Shown here piece by piece: positions 49,425 through 58,261 of a stretch of DNA of 64,000 nt. The first letter of the stretch is position 1. Each line of letters begins with the position of its first letter. Where the stretch lies: assembly GCF_002585305.1 (NCBI RefSeq), contig NZ_NUNF01000029.1, positions 9,497 through 73,496 of the forward strand, read 5' to 3'. The position numbers and the translations under genes are program-made. The DNA comes from Bacillus sp. AFS037270. Its GTDB lineage: Bacteria > Bacillota > Bacilli > Bacillales_B > DSM-18226. A model generated the notes under the pieces. The model was given only the letters and a program-made list of their open reading frames with translations. It searched no databases and had not been told where the DNA came from.

Positions 49425-50046
49425 TATTCTTTTTAATCCCCCCTTCAATCGAAACTTCTACTGTTTTCTCTGTTACATTCCATTTCTGTGACAGAAATGA
49501 AGCAATTTTCTCTGTTTCTACTGTTGATCCTTCAGATGGAAGAGGTTTTTCGGTGTTTATTTCGATTTGTTTAATTGCTTCGACTGTCTTCACGCCGCTG
49601 TCTGGCTGTTTAAGAAGAACCGTAACCTTTTGGAGGTTTTCAGGGAATGCTTTGTCACTTTCTGCGTTTACTGCTAGGTCAATTTTTTCTATCTCCAATC
49701 CGTATTGATTCATCAACTCCTCCTTAACATCCTTTTTTAGCTGGACAGCCATTTCTTCTAAAATATATGCATGTTGGGAGGCTTGTATTTCTTTTTTCTT
49801 TAAATCTATTGAATTTTTCATATTTTTTTCACCAGGAGCCTGATATGAAGGGATGGAACTCATGGTTGTTTCAAAATCCTTGGAAATAAGCTTAAAGATT
49901 GGTGTAAGAATGATCGCAATCAAAAGCAGTCCTGTAACCATCTTGGTATATTTCTGCATACTGGAGTTGGGAAGAAGCATATCGATGACAGTAGCTAGCA
50001 GGATAAAAAGGATAATATTTGTTACCCATTCTTTTAAGAAATCCAC
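49417..50046 (-). CDS. spoIIIAF: Stage III sporulation protein AF
   Basis: A 209-aa protein with two N-terminal membrane helices (residues about 8-22 and 35-53) and a C-terminal soluble ring-building-like domain. GTG start with a GGGGGGG-type ribosome site. Mother-cell component of the engulfment-stage complex. Confidence 0.92.
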   Translation of the reverse strand: MDFLKEWVTNIILFILLATVIDMLLPNSSMQKYTKMVTGLLLIAIILTPIFKLISKDFETTMSSIPSYQAPGEKNMKNSIDLKKKEIQASQHAYILEEMAVQLKKDVKEELMNQYGLEIEKIDLAVNAESDKAFPENLQKVTVLLKQPDSGVKTVEAIKQIEINTEKPLPSEGSTVETEKIASFLSQKWNVTEKTVEVSIEGGIKKNNG

Positions 50047-50059
50047 GACTTCCCCCCCT

Positions 50060-51259
50060 TTATCTCATCATCATAGTTAAATTTCCTGCTGCCACAATGA
50101 CCGTAATACTTAAAAAGAACATAAGTGAGACAATCCCTAGGGCTGCAAATACATAGATGACACTTTTACTGATAATATCAAGACATTTTATAACTGGACC
50201 GCCCCCTAATGGCTGCAGAATGGCAGCGGCAAATTTATAAATAAACGAAATCATTAATATTTTTAATGCCGGAAACGCCACGATGATTAACAAAATCGCG
50301 ACACCTGCAATTCCTACTGTATTTTTTAACAACACAGAAGCACTAACAACCGTATCCGTTGCATCTGTAAACATTCTTCCGATAACAGGAATAAAATTGC
50401 CAGTAACGAATTTAGCCGTTCTGATTGCTACTCCATCAGTAACCGCCGCTGATGCTCCTTGTACCGAAATCACACCAAGAAATACGGTTAAGAACAGTCC
50501 CATTAACCCGATGCTCCAATTGCGTAACAGCGCTGCTAACTGCGACACCTTGTATTGTTCAGACATTGTACTGACAATACTCAGTAAAGTAGCTAAAAAG
50601 AGGAGCGGTAGAATAACATATTGCATAATTAATCCGCTTGAATTCATTAAAAATAGGATGACGGGGTGAAAAAAGGCAGCAGAGACAACTCCTCCTGACG
50701 CTGCAATTAAAGCGAGCAGAAGAGGAACAAGGGCCAGGACGAAGGAGATCATCGTTCCAATCGCTTCATTTGTGTAGCTGATGGCGATATGGAAACTATT
50801 TAGAGCTAAAATAACTAGGACCATATAGATGATTGAATATGCTACTTTACTAATCGTGCTCTTCTCAAAGGCATTTTGCATCGACTGTAGAAACATGCTG
50901 AAAATGGTTAACATGATTAAAGAACCCAACAATTTTCCATTCGCAATAAACTCATGAAAAGCGAATTTAAGTATTCCTTGTCCCCATTGTTTAAAAGAAA
51001 ATTTTTTATCTCCTTTTACAAAATCATAGAGACTGCCCTTTTGACTCTCCGGCAGGAAGCCGCCATATTTATTGGTAATATCCTCCCAATATTGTTGAAG
51101 CTCACTTATATCCAGCGACTCTAACTGTTGGTCTACCAAATTCTGAGCCGAGAGTGTTTCTTGAGTGCCTTTAGATTCTTCCGCAGCTTGTACACTTGGA
51201 ATATAAAAAAACAAGAATAAGAGAATCATAATAGGAATAAACTGCAGCTTTTGCTTCAT
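50060..51259 (-). CDS. spoIIIAE: Stage III sporulation protein AE
   Basis: About 399 aa. A cleavable signal peptide (to VQAAEES) is followed by an extracytoplasmic segment and then about eight membrane helices to the C-terminus. Polytopic mother-cell membrane component of the SpoIIIA complex. The ATG at 51259 follows GAGGTG. Confidence 0.93.
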   Translation of the reverse strand: MKQKLQFIPIMILLFLFFYIPSVQAAEESKGTQETLSAQNLVDQQLESLDISELQQYWEDITNKYGGFLPESQKGSLYDFVKGDKKFSFKQWGQGILKFAFHEFIANGKLLGSLIMLTIFSMFLQSMQNAFEKSTISKVAYSIIYMVLVILALNSFHIAISYTNEAIGTMISFVLALVPLLLALIAASGGVVSAAFFHPVILFLMNSSGLIMQYVILPLLFLATLLSIVSTMSEQYKVSQLAALLRNWSIGLMGLFLTVFLGVISVQGASAAVTDGVAIRTAKFVTGNFIPVIGRMFTDATDTVVSASVLLKNTVGIAGVAILLIIVAFPALKILMISFIYKFAAAILQPLGGGPVIKCLDIISKSVIYVFAALGIVSLMFFLSITVIVAAGNLTMMMR

Positions 51260-51285
51260 TACTACACCTCTTTTAGGAGCTGTCC

Positions 51286-51675
51286 TCAACTAGGAATAAG
51301 TTTTATAATGGTTTCGATTAATACGGTTAAAATAGGGATGGACATGGCTAGAATGATAATTTTTCCGGCTAATTCTATCTTGGAAGCAATTGCTCCTTGA
51401 CCGGCATCCTTTGTAATTTGGGTGGCAAATTCTGCAATATAAGCAATTCCAATGATCTTAAGGATCGTCTCGACATAAACCATATTTACTTTTGCATTTA
51501 CGGCCAGCTTTTCAAGCATATGAATAATCTCAAATATTTTATCGACTAAAAAGAGAAAAATCACACAGCCTACAAAAACAACTAAGAGAAAAGCAAAATT
51601 AGGTTTTTGCTCTTTGATAATTAAGGCAAGAAATGTGGCGATTAGGGCTACACCGACTATTTTGATGATTTCAAT
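51286..51675 (-). CDS. spoIIIAD: Stage III sporulation protein AD, apparent ATT start
   Basis: A 129-aa membrane protein with three to four helices. The first in-frame ATG (51564) would give only 92 aa and lose the first two helices. The reading frame upstream encodes the expected family N-terminus (EIIKIVGVALIATFLALIIKEQKP). It has no ATG, GTG or TTG near its beginning. An ATT codon at 51673-51675 lies 7 nt after AAAGGGGGG and gives the family length. ATT starts are rare and usually imply weak or regulated initiation. Confidence 0.85.
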   Translation of the reverse strand: MEIIKIVGVALIATFLALIIKEQKPNFAFLLVVFVGCVIFLFLVDKIFEIIHMLEKLAVNAKVNMVYVETILKIIGIAYIAEFATQITKDAGQGAIASKIELAGKIIILAMSIPILTVLIETIIKLIPS

Positions 51676-51691
51676 GGCTGAGCCCCCCTTT

Positions 51692-51895
51692 CTATTGAAA
51701 CAAGAATACAGATTTTATTTTTTGGAAAAGATCATCCACAATGGTGGCTACCTGGAACAATATATAGATAAACCCAAATAACGTAACCCATTGGGCATAT
51801 TCTTTTTTGCCTACCTGATCCAAGACTGTGTGCAAAAAGGCAACAACGATTCCTACCCCAGCAATTTTAAAGATAATATCCACTTCTAAACCCAT
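51692..51895 (-). CDS. spoIIIAC: Stage III sporulation protein AC
   Basis: A 67-aa protein with two membrane helices, of typical SpoIIIAC length (MGLEVDIIFKIAGVGIVVAFL...). It is 16 bp upstream of spoIIIAD and 11 bp after spoIIIAB. Related in sequence to the N-terminal half of SpoIIIAD. Confidence 0.94.
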   Translation of the reverse strand: MGLEVDIIFKIAGVGIVVAFLHTVLDQVGKKEYAQWVTLFGFIYILFQVATIVDDLFQKIKSVFLFQ

Positions 51896-51906
51896 TGCAT
51901 TTCCCC

Positions 51907-52422
51907 CTAAAATAATAAGATAATCAGTAACAATCCGGATAAGAATCCCAAACTCTTGAGCATCTTTTCATATTTTGCCTGGCGATCGACAGCATCAGCT
52001 TCTTCTCTTTCAAGATGGGAAAGCGTAAGCAAAATATGCTTTTGCTGGGAAATGCGATCATGACGGCCTAATGTTTCCCCAAATTGCTTCATTATTTCGA
52101 ATTCTCCCTGTTTTAAAGCAGTTAACTTCCAAATCTCTTGTAAACTAGTCTCCCAGGCATCTTTTACCGTTGTTTCTGTTTTCGTTAATCTACTCGCAAA
52201 GGTTTCAAAGAACTTTGACAGCGGATTAGTAAGCTGGTCGGCTAATCTCCTTGCAGCCTCATGTAGTGGTGTATGGCTGTACATAATTTCAGCCTCGAGT
52301 GATTGCAGTGCTGAGCGTAATGCCCGTAACTGCTTAGGACGGTCACTAAAATTTCGTGCCGCTTCAAATCCTGTCCAGGTGGTCGCAACAATAATAATAA
52401 TGGCGCCGATTAACTTAATCAT
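51907..52422 (-). CDS. spoIIIAB: Stage III sporulation protein AB
   Basis: A 171-aa protein with helices at both ends (residues 3-20 and 155-171) and a helical middle, resembling type II secretion GspF-like domains. Component of the mother-cell side of the channel. It is adjacent to spoIIIAA with a 1-bp gap. Confidence 0.93.
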   Translation of the reverse strand: MIKLIGAIIIIVATTWTGFEAARNFSDRPKQLRALRSALQSLEAEIMYSHTPLHEAARRLADQLTNPLSKFFETFASRLTKTETTVKDAWETSLQEIWKLTALKQGEFEIMKQFGETLGRHDRISQQKHILLTLSHLEREEADAVDRQAKYEKMLKSLGFLSGLLLIILLF

Positions 52423-52423
52423 T

Positions 52424-53347
52424 TTATGTCACTCTCACTTTTTGCGGCATTTCGTTGCCATAGGCATCCAGGATGCGGGTTATCGTTCCAGGTCCCGATG
52501 CCCTGCTCAGAATTACAAACCGTTCAAATATCTTTTGGTCCATGATTTCCATTAAGGATGGACGCTTTCTAATTTCCTCTATATTTGATCCATGGGTAGT
52601 CATCATTAGTTTTATTCCTGCATGTACCGCCTCTTGAATGGCCTCTGCATCTTCTCGGCGGCCGATCTCGTCAACAATTAATACATCCGGACTCATCGAA
52701 CGGATCATCATCATCATTCCCTCAGCTTTCGGACAAGCGTCTAAGACATCAAGTCGATGGCCAAAGGTTAACTGTGGCACTCCATTAACACAGCCCGCAA
52801 TCTCACTTCGCTCATCAACAATTCCCACTTTACTTGCTTTATTACCGGTTGGATGATTACCAGATGAAATGATCCTCGCAATATCTCTTAGCAATGTGGT
52901 TTTTCCTGTTTGCGGCGGTCCAATAATCATGGTGTGCATCCAATCTTCTCGAAAAATATAGGGAACAATCGCCTCTGCTATTCCGACCTTTTCTCTGGCA
53001 ATTCTAATGTTGAACGAGGAGATATCTCTTATCGCCTTGACCTTTCCAGCTTCGAGAATGACCTTTCCTGCTAGTCCAATACGATGTCCCCCGGATATGG
53101 TAATATAACCGCGTTTAAGTTCTTCTTCCAATGTATAAATGGAGAATTGACTTATTTTATTCAGAAGATTTAGGGCATCCTCAGGCTGAATAATATACGA
53201 TAAAAACCTCGGAGCACCCTTTAGGGTGATTTCGATTGGACGATTAATCCGGATGCGGATTTCCTCTACTTCTTCTTTTTGATTAGGAGGGATTTGGCTG
53301 ATTAGGCTGGCAAGATTTTTGGGTAAAAAAGTGAGAATCGTTTCCAC
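52424..53347 (-). CDS. spoIIIAA: Stage III sporulation protein AA (ATPase)
   Basis: A 307-aa P-loop ATPase related to secretion ATPases, thought to power the SpoIIIA complex. Walker A GPPQTGKTTLL is near residue 143, Walker B DVLIVDEIGR near 210, and the MMTTHG segment follows. GTG start after AGGAGG. It heads the eight-gene spoIIIAA-AH operon behind a sigma-E promoter. Confidence 0.94.
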   Translation of the reverse strand: METILTFLPKNLASLISQIPPNQKEEVEEIRIRINRPIEITLKGAPRFLSYIIQPEDALNLLNKISQFSIYTLEEELKRGYITISGGHRIGLAGKVILEAGKVKAIRDISSFNIRIAREKVGIAEAIVPYIFREDWMHTMIIGPPQTGKTTLLRDIARIISSGNHPTGNKASKVGIVDERSEIAGCVNGVPQLTFGHRLDVLDACPKAEGMMMMIRSMSPDVLIVDEIGRREDAEAIQEAVHAGIKLMMTTHGSNIEEIRKRPSLMEIMDQKIFERFVILSRASGPGTITRILDAYGNEMPQKVRVT

Positions 53348-53385
53348 GTATACATCCTCCTCAAATTTCCTTTCTCATTATTTAA

Positions 53386-53414
53386 AATGTATGCCTGCTT
53401 GGACACAATATGAC
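53386..53414 (-). promoter_or_regulatory. Sigma-E promoter of the spoIIIA operon
   Basis: On the minus strand GTCATATT (-35), 13 nt and CATACATT (-10) match the mother-cell sigma-E consensus kmATATT / CATACAnT. The -10 lies about 38 bp upstream of the spoIIIAA start. Confidence 0.8.
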
Positions 53415-53532
53415 ATGCACGTCTGTTAATTTCATTCTATTTTTTAGTTAATGTTAATAGAACAAAATACTGCTTTTACTAGACTTGTAAGATACGAGGA
53501 ACATTATCCGGGGACAGCCATATTTTATATAG

Positions 53533-53590
53533 AAAAAGCGTAAGCGCCCGTTAAGTGAAGTCCAATAGTCGCTGGGTGCTGGAACTGGAC
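53533..53590. repeat. Intergenic palindromic repeat, short copy
   Basis: About 58 bp starting AAAAAGCGTAAGCGCCC and ending GGTGCTGGAACTGGAC. Both ends match those of the long repeat at 5633-5755 (AAAAGCGyAAGCGCC and GGyGCTGrArCTGGAC) but the middle is different and shorter. It looks like an internally deleted or related member, at the left edge of the accessory region. Confidence 0.6.
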
Positions 53591-53640
53591 AATTCTCAAT
53601 GTCATATCCATAAGAAAAGTATGAAGGGAGGAAGAGTAAA

Positions 53641-54312
53641 ATGTATCCATATCCTGTACCAACTCGAAATGGACTGCATCCTAAAGGTCATTTAATAAAA
53701 GTGATTGGCGAAGGGGAACTGCTCCTATCACCCGATTCAGCTTCGGTGAACTTAGGAGTAATAACAGAAATGAAAGAACTTATACCCGCTCAGCAGCAAA
53801 ATTCTGTTGAGGTGACAAAAGTGATTAATGCGCTTAAGACACTGGGTATCCCCCAAAATTCAATCCAAACATCTGATTATCGAATTGACACTGAGTACGA
53901 TTATGAACAAGGGAAACAACTTTTTCGTGGTTACAAAGTTACTCATCTTTTAAATGTTAAGATAGACGATCTATCTTTAGTAGGAAAAGTAGTGGACACT
54001 GCGGTTCAAAACGGGGTGAATTATGTTTCAAACATCCAATTTACCCTAAAAAATAAAGAAGGTTTTTATTTACAAGCCCTGGCACTTGCACTTAACAATG
54101 CAAGTGAAAAAGCGAAAACGATTGCGACAACACTTCATGTCACTTTAAATCCGACACCTAGTTCAGTAGTTGAGAGCGGTTCTAGCGTGCAACCTATTCA
54201 TTATCCGGCTGAAACCTTAGCAAAAGGGTTTAGTTCGACTCAACTTGAGCCTGGGCAGCTAAAAGTTAAGGCCGTAATATCAGCAGAATTTCACTATCAT
54301 ACCACCGTATGA
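53641..54312 (+). CDS. SIMPL-domain (DUF541) protein
   Basis: A 223-aa protein of the SIMPL family, with the strand pattern IKVIGEGELLLSPDSASVNLGVIT at the start and a repeated half near the C-terminus (LKVKAVISAEF). Members include periplasmic or surface proteins of poorly known function, some tied to oxidative stress. No signal peptide is visible here, unlike many homologs. GGGAGGAAG precedes the ATG. It is convergent with the ccm operon and shares a bidirectional terminator with it. Confidence 0.83.
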   Translation: MYPYPVPTRNGLHPKGHLIKVIGEGELLLSPDSASVNLGVITEMKELIPAQQQNSVEVTKVINALKTLGIPQNSIQTSDYRIDTEYDYEQGKQLFRGYKVTHLLNVKIDDLSLVGKVVDTAVQNGVNYVSNIQFTLKNKEGFYLQALALALNNASEKAKTIATTLHVTLNPTPSSVVESGSSVQPIHYPAETLAKGFSSTQLEPGQLKVKAVISAEFHYHTTV

Positions 54313-54320
54313 CAGACAAC

Positions 54321-54358
54321 AAAAAAGGACTGAACCATATAGGTCTCAATCCTTTTTT
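54321..54358. terminator. Bidirectional terminator SIMPL gene / ccm operon
   Basis: AAAAAAGGA..TGA.ACC and GGTCTCA.TCCTTTTTT pair imperfectly with A and T tracts on both ends, between convergent genes. Confidence 0.8.
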
Positions 54359-54369
54359 GTAAGTATAAA

Positions 54370-54879
54370 TTATTTATCATATTTCTTTGCCCAGTTATAT
54401 AATTGCATTTCCGTGACAGGGCCATTAAAATGCTCTCTGATGATTCCTTGTTTATCAATGACAAAGGTCTCAGGCTGGCCTGTTACATTATACATTTTCG
54501 AAACCTTGGCATTATAGTCAAATAAATAGTTCATTCCTTCTTGGTTGTTTTTGGTCGACTTTTTTATCCGATCGATTGTTTCGCCGCGGTTTATCATAAG
54601 AAATGGATATTTGTCTCCATAATCCTTTTGAAATGCTGCCAGCTCTGGGAATTCTTCTTTACAAGGTTCACACCAGCTCGCAAAATAATTGATGATAACC
54701 ACTTTTCCTTTGTATTCAGAAAGTTTCGCAGTACCCCCCTCATATTTTGGCAGTTCGAAGTTATATGCTTGATCGCCAACATCGGTGTTTTTACCTTTTG
54801 TAACCAAACTATAACCAAAAAAACTAAACATACCTCCAATTAGAATTAATACGAGTAATTTGATGACTCGCTGGTTCAT
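54370..54879 (-). CDS. Membrane-anchored thiol-disulfide oxidoreductase (CcmG/ResA/TlpA-like)
   Basis: A 169-aa protein with one N-terminal membrane anchor (residues about 6-24) and an extracytoplasmic thioredoxin fold. The redox motif is WCEPC (Cys70, Cys73), and cis-Pro lies in TGQPETF. CcmG/ResA proteins reduce apocytochrome CxxCH cysteines before heme attachment. Its place as the last gene of the ccm cluster supports that role. The ATG at 54879 follows AGGGGG; another ATG one codon upstream is possible. Confidence 0.88.
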   Translation of the reverse strand: MNQRVIKLLVLILIGGMFSFFGYSLVTKGKNTDVGDQAYNFELPKYEGGTAKLSEYKGKVVIINYFASWCEPCKEEFPELAAFQKDYGDKYPFLMINRGETIDRIKKSTKNNQEGMNYLFDYNAKVSKMYNVTGQPETFVIDKQGIIREHFNGPVTEMQLYNWAKKYDK

Positions 54880-54949
54880 CATGCTTCCCCCTGACACCGA
54901 TAGGCTTTTTATAAAGGGATTGGAAATGCTTCACAGGCCCCTCATAAAA

Positions 54950-55081
54950 TCACTTATCCAGTTCCTTTAAAAACTCAATTTCCTTTTTAAGCTTTGTGTG
55001 TCTTTTTCCTAGAATTAACATGTAAGCGAAAATAACCACCCAAGCAACAGAATAAGCACCGTACATATATTCATAACCCAT
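54950..55081 (-). CDS. ccmD: CcmD-like small membrane protein
   Basis: A 43-aa ORF: a short N-terminus, one hydrophobic helix (about residues 10-26) and a charged tail (GKRHTKLKKEIEFLKELDK). AGGAGG lies 7-8 nt before the ATG. Size, single helix, basic cytosolic tail and position directly after ccmC match CcmD, which helps release holo-CcmE from CcmC. Such short proteins cannot be identified by sequence alone, so context carries the call. Confidence 0.75.
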   Translation of the reverse strand: MGYEYMYGAYSVAWVVIFAYMLILGKRHTKLKKEIEFLKELDK

Positions 55082-55093
55082 AATTCATTCCTC

Positions 55094-55855
55094 CTATTTT
55101 TCCATGTCTGCTCTTAATTTTTCTTTATAACGTTCAACCTTAATTTTCATATTTTCGAAGGTAACACCTTTTTGTAGAAGGTAACAATAAAGAATGGTGA
55201 ATGCTGCAAGGGACACAAACAATGCCGTCAGCATCGTGCCCTCAATTCCTCCACCTTGCTGTGAAGGCCCACTGCCAAAAACGATTGGATGAAATTTTGT
55301 CTGCCACCAGCGAATAGCAAAGAAAACAATCGGAACGTCTGCAAAACCAATAATTCCAAATACAGCAGCAAGTCTTGCTTTTTTATCCCAAACCCCATCC
55401 ATTTGGCGTATCATAATGTAGCCAATGTAGATAAAAAATAGGATTAACGTAGTGATTAACCTTGGTTCCCAAACCCACCAGGTATTCCATGATGATTTCG
55501 CCCAAATTGGTCCTGTTGTTAACACAATGATCGTAAAAACAATACCAATCTCTGCAGAAACATATGCATAAGTATCTAAAATTCTTTTTCGCATAATCAA
55601 GAATAAAATACTAAATACAAATGTAACGAAAAAGGCCATAAATGCCAGCCATGCTGAGCTTACATGGAAATAAAAGATTTTTTGTGCTGCGCCCATTGTT
55701 TGTTCTTCCGCAGCATAAATAAAAATAAAATAGAGAGCAATTAACATGGAAACAACTGTCCCGCCAAACAAAATACTCGATATATTGTTTGGCTTCGTTT
55801 TGGTCAAATCAGCTCCAGGAAGTACAGCTTTCTCTCGTTCGAGATTCATACTCAT
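55094..55855 (-). CDS. ccmC: Heme-handling protein CcmC
   Basis: A 253-aa heme-handling protein with six membrane helices. The tryptophan-rich WWD loop reads SSWNTWWVWEPRLIT near residues 122-136; the canonical WGTWWxWDxR has Glu-Pro here. Flanking His candidates are in FYFHVSSAW (near 64) and in the region after KFHPIVFGSGPSQQ. CcmC loads heme onto CcmE in System I. I use the ATG at 55855, 8 nt after GGAGG and just past the ccmB stop. Confidence 0.92.
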   Translation of the reverse strand: MSMNLEREKAVLPGADLTKTKPNNISSILFGGTVVSMLIALYFIFIYAAEEQTMGAAQKIFYFHVSSAWLAFMAFFVTFVFSILFLIMRKRILDTYAYVSAEIGIVFTIIVLTTGPIWAKSSWNTWWVWEPRLITTLILFFIYIGYIMIRQMDGVWDKKARLAAVFGIIGFADVPIVFFAIRWWQTKFHPIVFGSGPSQQGGGIEGTMLTALFVSLAAFTILYCYLLQKGVTFENMKIKVERYKEKLRADMEK

Positions 55856-55858
55856 CAC

Positions 55859-56539
55859 TTAAACCTCCAGCACATAATCTATTAATAAGAAACAAACAAC
55901 AAAGAAGATGATATCGTATGCAGTAACGAGCTGGATCCAAGCTATTGCACTTGAGATTTTCTCCATATTCGTTAAGATAATCTTTGTTGCTTGCACGACA
56001 CCAATTAAGATTGGTGTTGTGATTGGGAAAAGCAATAATGGCAGCAGCATTTCACTGCTTTTGGAATTTGCTGCAAGAGCGGCTAAAAATGTCCCAATTG
56101 CGATAAAGCCAAAACTCCCTAAAAAGACGACTAAGATGAAAAAAGGGAGACTGCCAAGAAATTCAAAATCAAATAACAAAAACAGAAAGGGTATTGAAAC
56201 GATTTCAACTACTAACATCATCGTGAAATTTGCTAGGAATTTACCTACATAGATACTTGCCGCTTCCATTGGTGCTACCAGCAACCCCTGCATGGTATCA
56301 TTTCGCTGCTCGGAAATAAATGATCGATTAAGTCCAAGGATCCCGGCAAATACGATAATGACCCAAATAACTCCTGGAATAACAGCCTTTGTTGTATTGT
56401 TAGCAGGGTCAAAGGCAAAACTGAAAACTACAATAACAAGTCCTGCAAAAATAATTTGTGTTGTCAGAATTTGTTTTGTTTTTAACTCTGAATATAAATC
56501 CTTCTTTGCTAAGAAGAGGGCTGTTCGGAAAAGGTTCAT
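55859..56539 (-). CDS. ccmB: Heme exporter membrane subunit CcmB
   Basis: A 226-aa ABC-type membrane subunit with six helices (FSFAFDP and RNDTMQGLLVAPMEAASIYVGKFLAN are family-typical). It partners with CcmA; the pair uses ATP to release holo-CcmE from CcmC. The ATG overlaps the ccmA stop (ATGA). Confidence 0.92.
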   Translation of the reverse strand: MNLFRTALFLAKKDLYSELKTKQILTTQIIFAGLVIVVFSFAFDPANNTTKAVIPGVIWVIIVFAGILGLNRSFISEQRNDTMQGLLVAPMEAASIYVGKFLANFTMMLVVEIVSIPFLFLLFDFEFLGSLPFFILVVFLGSFGFIAIGTFLAALAANSKSSEMLLPLLLFPITTPILIGVVQATKIILTNMEKISSAIAWIQLVTAYDIIFFVVCFLLIDYVLEV

Positions 56540-57240
56540 GATACACCCTCCACTAGAAGTTCATATTTTTCTGTGACAAAACCAAGATTGTGATTTTGAA
56601 TTCTAAAGTCATCAACAATTTTTCCATTCTTCACAATGATTACCCGGTCACAAATTTCCGCTGCTTGTTTAAAATCATGAGTAACCATCAGTGTTGTAGT
56701 ACCTTTATCTTTCATAGATAAGATGACATTGTTTAAAATTGATATGGCCCCTTGGTCCAATCCAGTGTGTGGTTCATCTAAAAGAAGGATCTCTGGATCA
56801 TGGATAATAGCCCTTGCAATTGCAATCCGTTGAATCATGCCGCGGGAAAAATTTTTGACTGGCTCGTTCAAGAAAAAGGATAATCCAACATCTTTTACAA
56901 GCTTCCTCGCTTTTTGTTCGACATCTTGCACCCCGTATATATTCCCAAAGAATACGAGATTCTCTAGGGGAGAGTAATGATCATAAAGTAAGCTGGAATG
57001 GGGTAAATATCCCAACAATTTTTTTATTTCTATTTGGTTTTTTCGGAGTTCCAAGCCATTAATCAAGACATGACCGGATGTCGGTTTAATTAAAGTAGCT
57101 AGTACTTTTAGAAGCGTACTCTTCCCCGCACCGTTTGGTCCTAAAATCGCAATAGTTTCCCCTTTTTTTATTGAGAGGTCTACGCCACGTAAGATCTGCT
57201 TATTGTCAGCTTGCTTCGTCAACTTTTTTAATTCAATCAT
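56536..57240 (-). CDS. ccmA: Heme exporter ATPase CcmA
   Basis: A 234-aa ABC ATPase. Walker A GPNGAGKST is near residue 36, signature FSRGMIQRIAIARAI near 137, Walker B ILLLDEPHTGLD, switch His in VTHDFKQA. The ATG at 57240 follows GGGAGGG at 8 nt; the open frame extends 11 codons upstream. Overlaps ccmB by 4 bp. Confidence 0.92.
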   Translation of the reverse strand: MIELKKLTKQADNKQILRGVDLSIKKGETIAILGPNGAGKSTLLKVLATLIKPTSGHVLINGLELRKNQIEIKKLLGYLPHSSLLYDHYSPLENLVFFGNIYGVQDVEQKARKLVKDVGLSFFLNEPVKNFSRGMIQRIAIARAIIHDPEILLLDEPHTGLDQGAISILNNVILSMKDKGTTTLMVTHDFKQAAEICDRVIIVKNGKIVDDFRIQNHNLGFVTEKYELLVEGVS

Positions 57241-57265
57241 CGTGCAGTCCCTCCCATCCCAGCTG

Positions 57266-58261
57266 TTACTCAATAAAACTGCGTAAATTTAGCTTAACTT
57301 GTACTAGATGCTGTTTGTAGGCAGCAAGCTTCGCATGATACTCATCTTCTGAGAGGTTACCATCACCAAAAGTTTCTTCTAGTTCAATAATCTTTTCCAT
57401 AATTGCTTTTTGTTTTGCCATTAATTGTTTGAATGCTTTTTCTTCTTTATCAGCCCCTAGTCTTTCCTCTTCCAATCTAGCTTTTCTCTTAAAGTAGATA
57501 AAATAAGAAATACCTGTAATAATGATCGCTCCAATAATAATTAGAAAGATGTGTGGATTAAAACTGTGTAATGGCGATTGTGCCCACATCCTGAGATGTC
57601 CAGGGTTATGAAATGCTGGTGCGGTATGTGTTACACCGCTAGTGCTTTCTTTATCAGTAGTTGTTGCAGATTGCTTTGTTTCCTCTAATGGCGGTTGAAC
57701 ATCTTTCTTATAGACTAGCGTAAATGCCTGGTTTTCCTTCAAACCTTCGATGCTGTATCCAAAATAGTTTTGGTCATCAAATTTAAATAGACCTTGGCTA
57801 GTAGCTTCTGCACCAGTAACTACAACACTGCCCATACCTTCTGGTACAAGGATTTGCATCATTCCAACAGGGTAATTCATTGTTAATTTAATTTCTTTCC
57901 CTTTTGGAATTCGATAACTGTATGGGAGCACAATTGTTTGATTTGCTGGAACTGGGGTTGTGGTAATAAACCCCTTATCTACTTGTTTATAGGCGATTTT
58001 ACTATCTAAAAAATTAAGATCCTTGGCGTTTTCCGGCAGCGTCACTCTTAACACAGCGTCACTCTTTCCATCACCTTTAAATTCCACGGAAGATGTATTC
58101 GTATAATTGACCATATTCATCATATTGGTTGACCCATCTTCTGCCGGGCTTACCACAAGGTAGTGCAAGTCAATGGATATTTTTGTATCTGTTGCTGCTA
58201 ATCCATGAAATGGTACTAGCAGCAGAAGTCCAAGGAAGAATATGGTGATTTTTTTGATCAC
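57266..58261 (-). CDS. Uncharacterised secreted/membrane-anchored protein of the ccm cluster (331 aa)
   Basis: I do not recognise a named family. A signal peptide (to GLAATDT) is followed by an extracytoplasmic beta-rich region of about 170 residues, a Ser/Thr/Glu linker, one membrane helix (about 240-258) and a charged cytosolic tail with coiled-coil character (NLSEDEYHAKLAAYKQHL). The GTG start overlaps the preceding stop (GTGA), so it is translationally coupled to the CcmI-like gene and lies directly before ccmA. Its position argues for a part in heme or apocytochrome handling. Layout is similar to the 352-aa protein at 61627-62685. Confidence 0.75.
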   Translation of the reverse strand: MIKKITIFFLGLLLLVPFHGLAATDTKISIDLHYLVVSPAEDGSTNMMNMVNYTNTSSVEFKGDGKSDAVLRVTLPENAKDLNFLDSKIAYKQVDKGFITTTPVPANQTIVLPYSYRIPKGKEIKLTMNYPVGMMQILVPEGMGSVVVTGAEATSQGLFKFDDQNYFGYSIEGLKENQAFTLVYKKDVQPPLEETKQSATTTDKESTSGVTHTAPAFHNPGHLRMWAQSPLHSFNPHIFLIIIGAIIITGISYFIYFKRKARLEEERLGADKEEKAFKQLMAKQKAIMEKIIELEETFGDGNLSEDEYHAKLAAYKQHLVQVKLNLRSFIE

